DNA from: CAVUAN01 sp963739435 | GTDB taxonomy: Bacteria; Acidobacteriota; Thermoanaerobaculia; UBA5066; Gp7-AA6 | DNA length: 64,000 nucleotides | Assembly: GCA_963739435.1 (NCBI GenBank) | Contig: CAVUAN010000024.1 | Span: 1 to 64,000, forward strand | Direction of reading: 5' to 3' | Shown: positions 39,088 to 48,343 of the stretch, in pieces | Layout: the number at the start of each line of letters is the position of its first letter | How positions within the stretch are numbered: the stretch's first letter is position 1 | Program-made: the position numbers and the translations under genes | Notes under the pieces: generated by a model | What the model saw: only the letters and a program-made list of their open reading frames with translations | What the model was told of the DNA's origin: nothing | Database searches by the model: none

Positions 39088-40094
39088 CGGCTCTTCTCCT
39101 CCATCATCCACTCCAGGATGGCCTGCTGGGCGTGAGAGGCGGTTTTCGCGCCTCGTCCAGTACGACCGAGCGCGGGCCATCGAGGATCGCGTCGTCCACG
39201 ACTACGTTACGCCGCACCGGCAGGCAATGCATGAAGATGGCATCGCGGCCCCGGGCCATACGCGTTTCGGTGACGCGCCAGCCCTTGAGCTTCGAGCGGC
39301 GCGCCGCCTCGGCCTCGGGCTTTCCGTAGTCGGCCAGGGCTCCCCAGGACTTGCCGTACACGACCGAGGCGCCGTCGTAGGCTTTCTCCGCGTCATCGGT
39401 CACGGCGAGGGATCCGCCCGAGGCTTCCGCGTTCGCGCGCGCCGCCGAGACGATTTCCGGGTCCAGGTCGTAGCCCTCGGGCCGTGCGAGCACGAGCTCG
39501 ACGCCGAGGCGCGAAGCTCCGAGCAGGAAGGAGTTGGGCACGGCCATCGGCAAGCGCCTTCGGATGGTACGCCCACGTGAGCAGCACCTTGCGCCCTTTT
39601 GCGTCGCCCAGGCGCTCCCGGATCGTCATCGCGTCGGCCATCGCCTGGCAGGGGTGATCGAGGGGCGACTCCAGGTTCACGACGGGCACGCCCGAGTAGG
39701 CCGCAAAGGCCGAGAGGACGGGCTCGCGCCGGTCCTTCGCGTAGTCCTTCCCGAGCGGAAACGACCGCACGCCGAGCAGGTCGCAGTACCGGCCGAGAAC
39801 GCCGGCCCCCTCCTGGACGTGCTCCGCCGCCGCGCCATCCATGACGACGCCGTCCTCGTACTCCATTGCCCAGGCGTCGCCTCCGACCGAGAGGGCGACA
39901 GGCGTGCCGCCGAGCTTCGACACGGCGACCTCCATCGAGACACGCGTGCGCAGCGACGGGTTGAAGAAGACGAGCCCCACGTGGAGACCGCTCAGGGCGC
40001 GGCTCTCGGCCCCCTGCCGGAATTCCTCTCCGCGAGCGAGCAGGCCATCGAAGTCCCCTTGCGGCAGGCCGCGCGTCGTCAGGAAGTGCCTCAC
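39084..40094 (-). CDS. argF': N-acetylornithine carbamoyltransferase
   Basis: About 335 residues. Carbamoyl-phosphate site FFNPSLRTRVSMEVAVSKLG, the loop SPLDHPCQAMADAMTIRERL, KVLLTWAYHPKAL, NSFLLGASRLGVELVLARPE, SVVYGKSWGALADYG and FMHCLPVRRNVVVDDAILDG. HCLPxRRN and WxYHPK are the marks of the N-acetylornithine enzyme (AOTCase) rather than ordinary OTCase, which has HCLPAFH. Frame changes near 39555 and 39155; the end is HAQQAILEWMMEEKSR. GTG 40092-40094 overlaps the stop region downstream of argD. It makes N-acetylcitrulline. Confidence 0.88.
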
Positions 40095-40098
40095 TGAA

Positions 40099-41239
40099 TC
40101 ACCCCAGCACCTCGGCGAAGACAGCCAGGAACCGGTCGATCTCCTCGGAGGTGAGGACGAGGGGCGGCAGGAGGCGGAGTGTGTCCGACAGGTCGCGAGC
40201 CGCCGACGAGAACGCCCTTGCCGAGCAGGGCTTCGCGCACCGGCTTGCCCGGCCGGTCGAGGGCGACGCCGAGCAGGTACCCTTCGCCCCGCACCTCCCG
40301 CACGGCCGCAATCTGCCGCAGGCCCTGCCTCAGGCGTGTCGAGCCGTCCCGGACGCGGTCGAGCAGGCCCTCCTCCTCGATCACGCGCACGGTGGCCTCG
40401 GCCGCGGCGCAGGCCAGCGGCCCGCCGCCGAAGGTCGTGCCGTACTCGTCGAACTTCACCGTCTTGGCGATCTCTTCGGAGACGAGCACGGCTCCCATCG
40501 GAATCCCGCTCCCGATGCCCTTGGCGAGCGCGACGAGGTCGGGCGTGACGCCGTGCTTTCCCGCGTAGAAGAAGGAGCCCGTGCGGCCGAAGCCGGTCTG
40601 GACCTCGTCGTAGATCAGCTTGGCGCCCCGGCGGTAGCAGGCCGCCTGGACGCCGCGCAGATAGTCCGGCTCGCCGACGATCACGCCGGCCATGCTCTGG
40701 ATCGGCTCGAGGAAGACGGCGGCGACCTGGCCGTCGAGCGAGGCCTCGAGTGCTGCGAGATCGTTGAACGGCACGATCCGGTGGCCGGGGACGTTGGGCT
40801 TGCCGAGCTCCCGGTACTTGGGCAAGCCCGCTGCAGAGATCGCGTCGGCCGTGCGGCCGTGGAAGCCGCCCTCGAAGGACACGACGTCCGGCCGCCCTGT
40901 CACCCGCCGCGCCAGGCGCATGGCGTTCTCGGAGGCCTCGGTCCCGGAGTTGACGAAGAACACGCTCGCCAGCGGTTCGCGCGCGTGGGCGAGGATCGCC
41001 TGGGCCGCGCGGGTGCGGACCGGAAGCGAAACGACGTTCGAGTAAAAGATCAGCTCCCGGGCCTGCGCGGCGATTGCCTCGACGACCTTCGGGTGGCAAT
41101 GCCCCGTCGCGCAGACGGCGTGCCCGCCATAAAGGTCGAGATAGCTCTTCCCCTCCTCGTCCCACACGGTCGAGCCTGAGCCGCGCACGAGCGCGATCGG
41201 CCAGCGCGTGTAGGTGGGAAGCTCGACGGGCGCCGCCAT
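40099..41239 (-). CDS. argD: Acetylornithine aminotransferase
   Basis: About 380-residue class III aminotransferase. Motifs: LDLYGGHAVCATGHCHPKVV, SVFFVNSGTEASENAMRLAR, VSFEGGFHGRTADAISAAGL, LIYDEVQTGFGRTGSFFYAG (Asp-Glu near the PLP) and PDLVALAKGIGSGIPMGAVL with the PLP Lys, then GTTFGGGPLACAAAEA. One frame change near 40196 shifts the last ~30 residues to SDTLRLLPPLVLTSEEIDRF. It produces N-acetylornithine, the substrate of the AOTCase encoded next. Three bases separate it from argC; start ATG 41237-41239. Confidence 0.93.
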
Positions 41240-41241
41240 GC

Positions 41242-42273
41242 TCAGGGGAAGACTCCCGTCATCTTGAGGCCCGACGTCTCGGGCAGGCTGAACATGATGT
41301 TCATGGCCTGGATCGCCTGCCCGGCAGCGCCCTTGACGAGGTTGTCGATGGCGACGAAGACCTTGGCGACGCGCCCTTGCGAGGCGACGCCGATGTCGGC
41401 GAAGTTCGTGCCCTTGACGGCGGCCACGTCGGGCGAGCCGTCCACGATGCGGATGAAGAACTCCCTCCCGTAGGCCTCTTCGAAGATCGCCTTCAAGGCC
41501 GCCTTGTCCAGCTCGGAGTTCAGCGGCACGGCCGCCATCGCGAAGATCCCGCGCACGAGCGGGGCCGAGTGCGTCTGAAAGACGATCCGGCCCGCGGCGG
41601 GTTTACCGATCGCGGAGAGCGACTCCTCGATCTCGGGCAGATGGCGGTGGCCGTCGATCGAGTAGGCGAAGAAAGCCGAGGCGCGGCGGGGATGGTGCGT
41701 CGTCGGGCTCGGCGTGACGCCCGCTCCCGAGGAGCCCGTGATCGCAAAGACCGTGACGGGCGCCGTTTCGTCCACGAGGCCGGAGCGCCAGAGGGGGGCA
41801 ACGGCCAGGATCGAGGCCGTGGCGAAGCAGCCGGGCGACGCGACCGCGCGTGTTGCCGCGATTTGCTCGCGAAACAGCTCCGGCAGCCCGTACACGAACT
41901 CCTTCTGGCGGGCGAAGCCCGCGGGGACGGGCCCGTAGAACCTCTCGAAGGAGACCGGGCTTTTCAGGCGAAAGTCGGCCGACAGGTCCACGACCGGGAT
42001 GCCCGTATCGAGCAGCGCCGGCGCGATCTCCGAGGCATAACCGTGGGCGCCGGCCAGGAAGATGACCTCCGGCTCGTCCGGTCCCTTCGGCAGCTCGCTC
42101 GAGAAAGTCATGTCGGTCAGGCGCGAGAGGTGCGCATGCACCGCCGAAACAGGCTGGCCCGCCTGCGAGCGCGAGATGACGGCGGTCGGCTCCGCTTTCG
42201 GATGGTCGAGCAGCAGACGCAGGAGCTCTCCCCCCGCGTATCCGCTCGCTCCGTAGATCGCGGCCTTGATCAT
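41242..42273 (-). CDS. argC: N-acetyl-gamma-glutamyl-phosphate reductase
   Basis: Intact 343-residue protein. NADP-binding start IKAAIYGASGYAGGELLRLL, AVHAHLSRLTDMTF, the strand VIFLAGAHGYASEIAPALLD, active-site VASPGCFATASILAV with the catalytic Cys, and ITGSSGAGVTPSPTTHHP plus DGHRHLPEIEESL with the catalytic His. It reduces N-acetylglutamyl phosphate to the semialdehyde. ATG 42271-42273 overlaps the P-loop gene's stop (ATGA). The presence of argB, argC and argD together completes the linear acetylated route to N-acetylornithine. Confidence 0.95.
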   Translation of the reverse strand: MIKAAIYGASGYAGGELLRLLLDHPKAEPTAVISRSQAGQPVSAVHAHLSRLTDMTFSSELPKGPDEPEVIFLAGAHGYASEIAPALLDTGIPVVDLSADFRLKSPVSFERFYGPVPAGFARQKEFVYGLPELFREQIAATRAVASPGCFATASILAVAPLWRSGLVDETAPVTVFAITGSSGAGVTPSPTTHHPRRASAFFAYSIDGHRHLPEIEESLSAIGKPAAGRIVFQTHSAPLVRGIFAMAAVPLNSELDKAALKAIFEEAYGREFFIRIVDGSPDVAAVKGTNFADIGVASQGRVAKVFVAIDNLVKGAAGQAIQAMNIMFSLPETSGLKMTGVFP

Positions 42274-43292
42274 GGCTTGTGAATCTCCTCGTAAACGATG
42301 CCGAAAAGCGCGCGGCCATCCGTCTTTGCGTTGGCCGCCGGCAGCTTCAGCTGCTCGGCGATGTAGTCGGTACCCGTCTGGTTGTCGGTCACGGGCCCCG
42401 AGACGACCGTGATCGGGATCTTCCACTGTTCCATGAGCTTCTGCGCGCCCCACGCGGCGACGAGGTCGTTGGCGCACATGACCACGGCCTTGGTCGCCGC
42501 GACGAGATCCGGGTGCTCGAAGAAGCTGCCCACGTGGTAGTCGCCGAGGATGCCATCGCCGAGCTCCAGCACGATCACATCGGGCTTCTTGGCCGCGAGC
42601 TCCGCGAGGATCGCACGGGCATAGGGCGCCAGGTCCTTGACGCGCGCCGTGGACGGAAGGCCGCAGTCGAGGAACGAGAGCGTGGCGAAGGCTCCGTGAT
42701 CTTCCATGTCGAGCGTGTCCTTCAAGGCCGCGACGCCCGAGAGCTTGGCAGCGGCCACGCGCGTTCCGGCCTGAGCGAAGCGCTTGACGATCTCGGAGGC
42801 CGCCCCGGTCTTGCCGGCGCTCATGCAGGTTCCGGCGACGACCACGAGGGGCGGGCACTTCGGCAGGTCCTCGCGCGGGAGCAGCGCGTTCTGCGAGATG
42901 TTGGCGGGCTTGCCGTTGAGCATCACGGAGCCCAGGACCTCGACTTCGAGGGGAGAGCCCACGTCGGGGTTCTTGCCGATGCAGACGCCGAGGACGCCTC
43001 CGATGTTCAAGACGTGGATCGTGTCTCCCGTGTGGATGGACTCCGGGATCGTGCCGACGAATCCCTTCAACGCGCGGCGGTACCCGAGGGTGCCCGCCAG
43101 GACGTCGCCCTTGTTGATCTTCGCCATCCGCCCGGATGTCAGCTCCAGGCGGTCATAGACGCTCTTTTCCATGAGGGCGCGCACCGCGAGCACGTTGCCT
43201 TCCTTCGCCTCGACGTGGGGAGAAACCTCCACCTCCCGGGGCAGGCGCAGGCGCGCCGTCGAGGATCCGATCTTGTCCAGAATCGTCTTCAT
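42270..43292 (-). CDS. P-loop protein of unknown function inside the arginine operon
   Basis: Intact 340-residue protein (MKTILDKIGSSTARLRLPRE). The C-terminal two thirds is a P-loop NTPase: LVVVAGTCMSAGKTGAASEI (Walker A with AGKT), then DVIVLELGDGILGDYHVGSF and VVMCANDLVAAWGAQKLMEQ. This resembles the MobB/DUF1611-type dethiobiotin-synthetase-like fold. The N-terminal third (VLAGTLGYRRALKGFVGTIP, INKGDVLAG) looks like a small beta-barrel module. It overlaps both argG and argC by four bases, so it is a fixed part of the operon. It might supply a missing step, regulate, or bind a nucleotide; nothing in the sequence decides. Confidence 0.75.
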   Translation of the reverse strand: MKTILDKIGSSTARLRLPREVEVSPHVEAKEGNVLAVRALMEKSVYDRLELTSGRMAKINKGDVLAGTLGYRRALKGFVGTIPESIHTGDTIHVLNIGGVLGVCIGKNPDVGSPLEVEVLGSVMLNGKPANISQNALLPREDLPKCPPLVVVAGTCMSAGKTGAASEIVKRFAQAGTRVAAAKLSGVAALKDTLDMEDHGAFATLSFLDCGLPSTARVKDLAPYARAILAELAAKKPDVIVLELGDGILGDYHVGSFFEHPDLVAATKAVVMCANDLVAAWGAQKLMEQWKIPITVVSGPVTDNQTGTDYIAEQLKLPAANAKTDGRALFGIVYEEIHKP

Positions 43293-44497
43293 CGAGTCCG
43301 TCCCTTCGCGAGCGAAGACAGCATGCCCGGCAACGCCAGAGTCTTGCCGATTCCCTTGGATTCCTCCGGCGAGAGATACGCATTGGTCTCGCCGTAACGC
43401 ACGACCGAGGAGCGCATGAGCGAGTGCGGGCTCCGGACGCCGAGCACGTCGAAGGTCCCGGGCGTGAAGCGCAGGCGAGCCTGTCCCGTGACACGGGCCT
43501 GGCTCGCGCTCAGGAACGCCGCCGCATCGGCGGCCGCCGGATCGAAGGCGAGGCCCTCGTGGAGCAGGCGGCCGTAGGCCTCGGCGACCTGGACCTTGAG
43601 CTGCCGCTGCTCCTTTGTCAGGACCAGCTTTTCCAACTCGGCGTGCGCGGCGATCAGCGCGAGGGCCGCCGGCGCTTCGAAGACGATGCGCCCCTTGGCG
43701 CCGAGGATCGTGTCGCCGATGTGAATACCCCGCCCGGCGGCGTACCGCCGGCCGAGGGCGTTCAACCGCGCAATCAGGTCGAGCGCGGGCACCGGCTTGC
43801 CGTCGAGCGACACCGGCCGGCCGCGCCGGAACCCGATCGAGACCGTGCGCGGCGTCTTCGGCGCTTCCGCCAGGGTGTTGCCCGGAAACAGGTCTTCGGG
43901 CGGCATCTCCCACGGGTCGTGCGTCTCGCCCCCGCCGATCGTCGTGCCCCAGAGACCCTCGTTGACCGAGTAGCGCGTGGTCTTGCGCGGGATGACGACC
44001 CCGCGCGCCGCGCAATAGGCCGTCTCCGCTTCGCGCGAGAGTCCGCTGTCCCGGATGGGCGCTCTCACCTCGATCTCCGGCGCCAGGACGCGAAGCGCCG
44101 CGTCGAAGCGGAACTGGTCGTTGCCTGCCGCCGTCGAGCCGTGCACGATCGCCTCGGCGCCCGCGCGCCGCGCATACTTGGCCACGGCCTGCGCCTGCAC
44201 GGCGCGCTCGGCCGCCACCGAGAGCGGGTACACGCCGCCCCGCAGAACGTTGCCGAAGATCAAGGGCAGCGCGTAGCGCTCGAGGACCTCGCTGCGTCCG
44301 TCCACGACGACGTGGCGGGCGACTTTCGCGGCGCGCGCGCGCGAGGCGATTGTCCGCTTCTCCGCCGGAGAAAAGCCTCCCGTATCGACGGTCACGGCAT
44401 GGACGGCGTTGCCCTCCTCGCGCAGGAGCAGCGCGCAGTAGGTGGTGTCCAGACCACCAGAAAAGGCAAGGCACACGACCGGCGAGCGGCGTTTCAT
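43289..44497 (-). CDS. argG: Argininosuccinate synthase
   Basis: Intact 402-residue enzyme that joins citrulline and aspartate with ATP. Motifs: the ATP PP-motif VVCLAFSGGLDTTYCALLLR, GAEAIVHGSTAAGNDQFRFD, IPRKTTRYSVNEGLWGTTIG and a late RFTPGTFDVLGVRSPHSLM. It is the first gene of the eight-gene minus-strand operon; ATG 44495-44497 follows a leader of about 100 bases with a promoter-like pair. Citrulline would arise from the N-acetylcitrulline deacetylase encoded downstream. Confidence 0.95.
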   Translation of the reverse strand: MKRRSPVVCLAFSGGLDTTYCALLLREEGNAVHAVTVDTGGFSPAEKRTIASRARAAKVARHVVVDGRSEVLERYALPLIFGNVLRGGVYPLSVAAERAVQAQAVAKYARRAGAEAIVHGSTAAGNDQFRFDAALRVLAPEIEVRAPIRDSGLSREAETAYCAARGVVIPRKTTRYSVNEGLWGTTIGGGETHDPWEMPPEDLFPGNTLAEAPKTPRTVSIGFRRGRPVSLDGKPVPALDLIARLNALGRRYAAGRGIHIGDTILGAKGRIVFEAPAALALIAAHAELEKLVLTKEQRQLKVQVAEAYGRLLHEGLAFDPAAADAAAFLSASQARVTGQARLRFTPGTFDVLGVRSPHSLMRSSVVRYGETNAYLSPEESKGIGKTLALPGMLSSLAKGRTR

Positions 44498-44513
44498 GAG
44501 GCGGCGGCTTGGT

Positions 44514-44538
44514 GGGTGTTTACGGGATTAACACACCC
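44514..44538. promoter_or_regulatory. Inverted repeat in the argG leader
   Basis: GGGTGTT (44514-44520) and AACACACCC (44530-44538) form an imperfect inverted repeat with a short interval. It overlaps the end of a possible leader reading frame and sits 17 bases before the argG start. It could be a hairpin or an operator; it is not a clear copy of the known ARG box. Confidence 0.35.
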
Positions 44539-44551
44539 GCGCCGTCGCCAT
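44528..44551 (-). CDS. Possible seven-codon leader peptide upstream of argG
   Basis: ATG 44549-44551 reads MATARVC and then TAA. AGGAGG (44561-44566) stands nine bases before it, a better ribosome site than anything upstream of argG itself. The stop is about 30 bases before the argG start. It could be a translational-coupling or attenuation leader. Only one Arg codon is present, so classical arginine attenuation is not supported. Confidence 0.3.
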   Translation of the reverse strand: MATARVC

Positions 44552-44609
44552 GGAGGTGATCCTCCTGGCTGGGCGGGCATGCTCGGCGCGAATCGAAACC
44601 ACGATTTGC

Positions 44610-44639
44610 ATAAATGGGCCAAGCGGCCCGGCATGTCAA
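44610..44639 (-). promoter_or_regulatory. Candidate promoter of the arginine operon
   Basis: On the minus strand TTGACA (44639-44634) is a perfect -35 hexamer. ATTTAT (44615-44610) stands 18 bases on as a moderate -10. This gives a leader of about 100 bases before argG. The surrounding region is the only clearly AT-richer patch in the gap. Confidence 0.5.
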
Positions 44640-44732
44640 GTGTTTTTTGTTGCTCGGCGGCCTCGACGCGGGCGACGTCGTCCGCATCGCCGGCGACTAG
44701 CCGGGCCGCCACCGTGGCGTAGGATGGCCCCG

Positions 44733-45933
44733 ATGGCGGGCAGGCACATCGGGATCCTGACGGGCGGCGGCGACGTGCCGGGCCTAAACTCCGCGATCAA
44801 GTCCGTTTACCACTCGGCCAAGCAGCGCGGCTGGCTCCGCCCGGGGACGTCGGAAGCCAGCGTCACCGGGATCCTGCGGGGATGGAAAGGCGCGCTGGGG
44901 ATGGGCGAAGATCCGTCGGCTTCGGCGGGCATCGACACGATGCCCTTGACCGACGCCGCCGTGCGAAAAGTGGACCGTTACGGCGGCACTTTTCTGCACA
45001 CGTCCCGCACGCGGCCCGACCGGATCAACGTCCGCGATCTGCCCGAGACGGCTGAAGGCGAAAGCAGGCGAGTTGCCGCGCGTCGGCGGCGGCGAGGACA
45101 TCGTCGACGCCACCGACGCCGTGATCCGCAATCTCAAGGGCCACCGCATCGACTGCCTCGTCGCCATCGGCGGGGACGACACACTGGGCTATGCCCACAC
45201 GCTCCACCGCCGCGGCTTTCCGGTCATCGGCATACCCAAGACGATGGACAACGACGTGCGGGGCACGGAGTATGCCCTGGGTTTCTCCACGGCGCTCACG
45301 CGCTCTGTCGAGTTCATCAACCGGCAGAGGACGCACCTCGGGTCCAACGAGGTCGTCGGCGTCTTCCGAGTCTTCGGGCGCAACGCCGGGTTCACGTCGC
45401 TCGGAACCGCCATGGCGATCTCCGATATCCGTTGCGCGATACCGGAGCACGCCTTCGACCTCGACGCGCTCTGCAGGCTGGTCGCCGCCGACCACCGCGA
45501 GCACGAGAGCCACTACGCCATGGTCGTGATTTCGGAGGGCGCCATGTGGAAGGGCGGCCAGGTCCAGGAGTACGGCGAGCCCGACGGCTTCGGCCACCGC
45601 AAGAAGATGAATGTCGGCGAGCAGCTCGCGCAGGAGATCGCGCGGGTCACGAAGCTGCCCACGCGGCCCCAGGATCTGACGTACGACCTGCGCAGCGGCG
45701 ACCCCGACCCCCTCGACCGCATCGTTGCGTCGACCTTCGGCGCGCTGGCCGTCGAGCTGCTCGCCGAAGGCACGACCGGCCGCATGCTCGGCATCGAGAA
45801 GGGCACCTATACGCATTCCCCGCTGCCCGACGCCAAGCGCGGCGCCCGCACGGTCGACGTGGCGGCCTACTACGACACGGACCGCTTCCGCCCCCGTTTC
45901 GCCACCCAGCTCGGCAAGCCGATCTTTTTCTGA
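44733..45933 (+). CDS. PPi-type 6-phosphofructokinase
   Basis: About 400 residues; ATG 44733 (an ATG nine bases earlier is possible). Motifs: HIGILTGGGDVPGLNSAIKS, CLVAIGGDDTLGYAHTLH, and VIGIPKTMDNDVRGTEYALG, then RNAGFTSLGTAMAISDIRCA. GGDDT instead of GGDGS and PKTMDND instead of PGTIDND are the established marks of pyrophosphate-dependent enzymes. One frame change near 45060. It starts a three-gene unit with phosphoketolase and acetate kinase, tying sugar-phosphate flow to acetyl phosphate. Confidence 0.88.
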
Positions 45934-45937
45934 CATC

Positions 45938-48343
45938 GTGAAACCGGAACGCGCCGCCGCGACACAGACCCGACCGGCCATCGTCGCGGCGGACTCGGAC
46001 GCCGTGGCGCGCTACCGGCGGGCGGTCGATTACATCGCCGCGGGGCAGATCTATCTCAAGGCCAACCCTCTGCTCTCCCGGAAGCTCACGGCCGCGCACA
46101 TCAAGGACCGGCTGCTCGGGCACTGGGGAACGGCGCCGGGCATCAACCTGCTCTGCGCGCACTTGAATCGCCTGATCGTCCGGACCAATGCCAGCGTGAT
46201 GCTCGTCACCGGGCCTGGCCACGGAGCCGCGGCGAACATGGCGAACATGTGGATCGAGGGAACGCTCACGGAGTTCTATCCCGACGTCACGCGCGACCGG
46301 CGCGGCCTCGAGCTGCTCTTCAAGCGCTTCTCCTGGCCCTACGGATTCCCCTCCCACCTCTCGCCCGCGCTGCCCGGCGTGATCCACGAGGGCGGCGAGC
46401 TCGGCTACGCCCTCTCGACTTCCTTCGGCGCGGTGTTCGACAACCCCGACCTGATCACGGTCTGCCTCGTGGGCGACGGCGAGGCGGAGACCGGGCCGAC
46501 GGCCGGAGCCTGGACGGGCATCAAGTTCGTCAACCCCGCAACCGACGGCGCCGTGCTTCCGATCCTCGATCTCAACGGCTTCAAGATCTCGAACCCATCG
46601 ATCTCGGCTTCGATGACCGATGAAGAATTGACTGCGCTCTACACCGGCCACGGCTACGCCGTTCGTTTCGTCAACGGCGGAGCCTCGCTCGACGCCGATA
46701 CCGACGCGGCTCTCGGCTGGGCGTACGGCGCAGATCCAGCAGATCCAGTCGGAGGCGAGAGCGGGCCGGCCGCCCGAGCGGCCGCGCTGGCCGCATGCTG
46801 ATTCTCCGGACGCCGAAAGGTCTCGGCTGCCCGAAGGTGATCGACGGCCTGCCCGTCGAAGGCTCCTTCCGCTCGCACCAGCTTCCCGTCAAGGACCCGA
46901 AGGAGAACCCGGCGCACCTCGCAGATCCTCGAGAAGTGGCTGCGCTCCTACCGGCCCGAAGAGCTCTTCGACCGCGAGGGCCGCCCGGCCGCGGACATCG
47001 ATCGCTCTCTGCCCGCCGAGGGAGAAGCGCATCGCCATGAACCCGCACGCCTTCGGCGGAGACCGCCGCGTCCCGCTCGAGCTGCCGCCGCTCGAGAAGC
47101 ATGCCGTGCGCGTCGCGACGCCGGGCGCGATCGTGATGAGCCATATGAAGCCCCTGTCGGCCTACCTCTCGGAGGTCATCGCATCGAACGCGGCGGCGCG
47201 CAACTTCCGCATCGTCTGCCCGGACGAGCTCGAGTCGAACCGGCTGGGCGACGTTGCTCGAGGTCACCCGGCGGCAGTACAACTGGCCGCTGCCTCCGGG
47301 GACGGAAAAGACCGGCGCGCGACGGCCGCGTGCTCGAGATCCTCTCGGAGCACGCCTGTCAGGGCTGGCTGCAGGGCTATCTGCTGACGGGCCGGCACGG
47401 CCTCTTCCCCTGCTACGAGGCGTTCCTGCCGATCGTGGACGGGATGATGAACCAGTACGCGAAGTTCCTGAAGGCGTCGGGCGAGGTCCCCTGGCGCAAG
47501 CCCGTCTCGTCCCTCAACTACCTGTTGACCTCGGAGACCTGGCGGCAGGACCACAACGGCTTCTCGCACCAGGGACCGGGGTTCATCAACAACCTGCTGA
47601 CGAAGAAGGGCAAGACCTACCGCATCTACCTGCCGCCCGACGCCAACTGCCTCTTGTCGACGATGGACCACTGCCTGCGCTCGACCAACTACATCAACCT
47701 CGTCATCGCCGGGAAGCAGCCGAGTCACCAGTGGCTGTCGATGGAAGAGGCGATCGAGCATTGCCGAGTCGGGACGTCCATCTGGCGCTGGGCATCTTCC
47801 AACGACGGCGAGGACCCGCAAGTCGTCATCGCCGGCTGCGGCGACAACCTGACGCTCGAGACGCTCGCCGCCGCCCGGATCCTGCGCGAAGAAATGCCGC
47901 ATTGGCGCGTGCGCGTCGTCAACACGACTGACCTCGTCTCGCTCGGCGTGCCCTGGAAGTACCCGCACGGCATCGACGAGGAACGCTTCGCGCGCATCTT
48001 CCCGCCCGGCGTGCCCGTCATCTACAACTTCCACGGCTACACGGCGGCGATCAAGCAGCTCCTGTGGGAGCGGCCCGACAACCGCCGGTTCGATGTGAAC
48101 GGCTACCGCGAAGAAGGCTCGACGACGACGCCGTTCGACATGCAGGTGCGCAACCGCACCAGCCGCTACCACGTCGCCATCCAGGCCGCCGGGGCCGTCG
48201 CTCGGGCGCATCCCGAAAGCGCCGCCCGCGCCGAGGAGCTCGTGCGCCGCTACGAGCGCAAGATCGCCGAGCACCGCGACTTCGTGTCGGAGCACGGCGT
48301 CGACCCCACGGAGATCACCGGCTGGAAATGGTCGGCGCGCTGA
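45938..48343 (+). CDS. xfp: Xylulose-5-phosphate/fructose-6-phosphate phosphoketolase
   Basis: About 790 residues with thiamine-diphosphate motifs: the start YRRAVDYIAAGQIYLKANPL, HWGTAPGINLLCAHLNRLI, LVTGPGHGAAANMANMWIEG, SHLSPALPGVIHEGGELGYA, CLVGDGEAETGPTAGAWTGI and the end HGVDPTEITGWKWSAR. It cleaves sugar phosphates to acetyl phosphate plus a shorter sugar phosphate. Five or so frame changes lie between 46700 and 47330. Starts at GTG 45938, five bases after the PFK stop; acetate kinase overlaps its end by 16 bases. Confidence 0.92.

Noticed and set aside
44514..44551. Classical arginine attenuator upstream of argG
   Set aside because: The short frame has one Arg codon only and no following terminator with a T-run.
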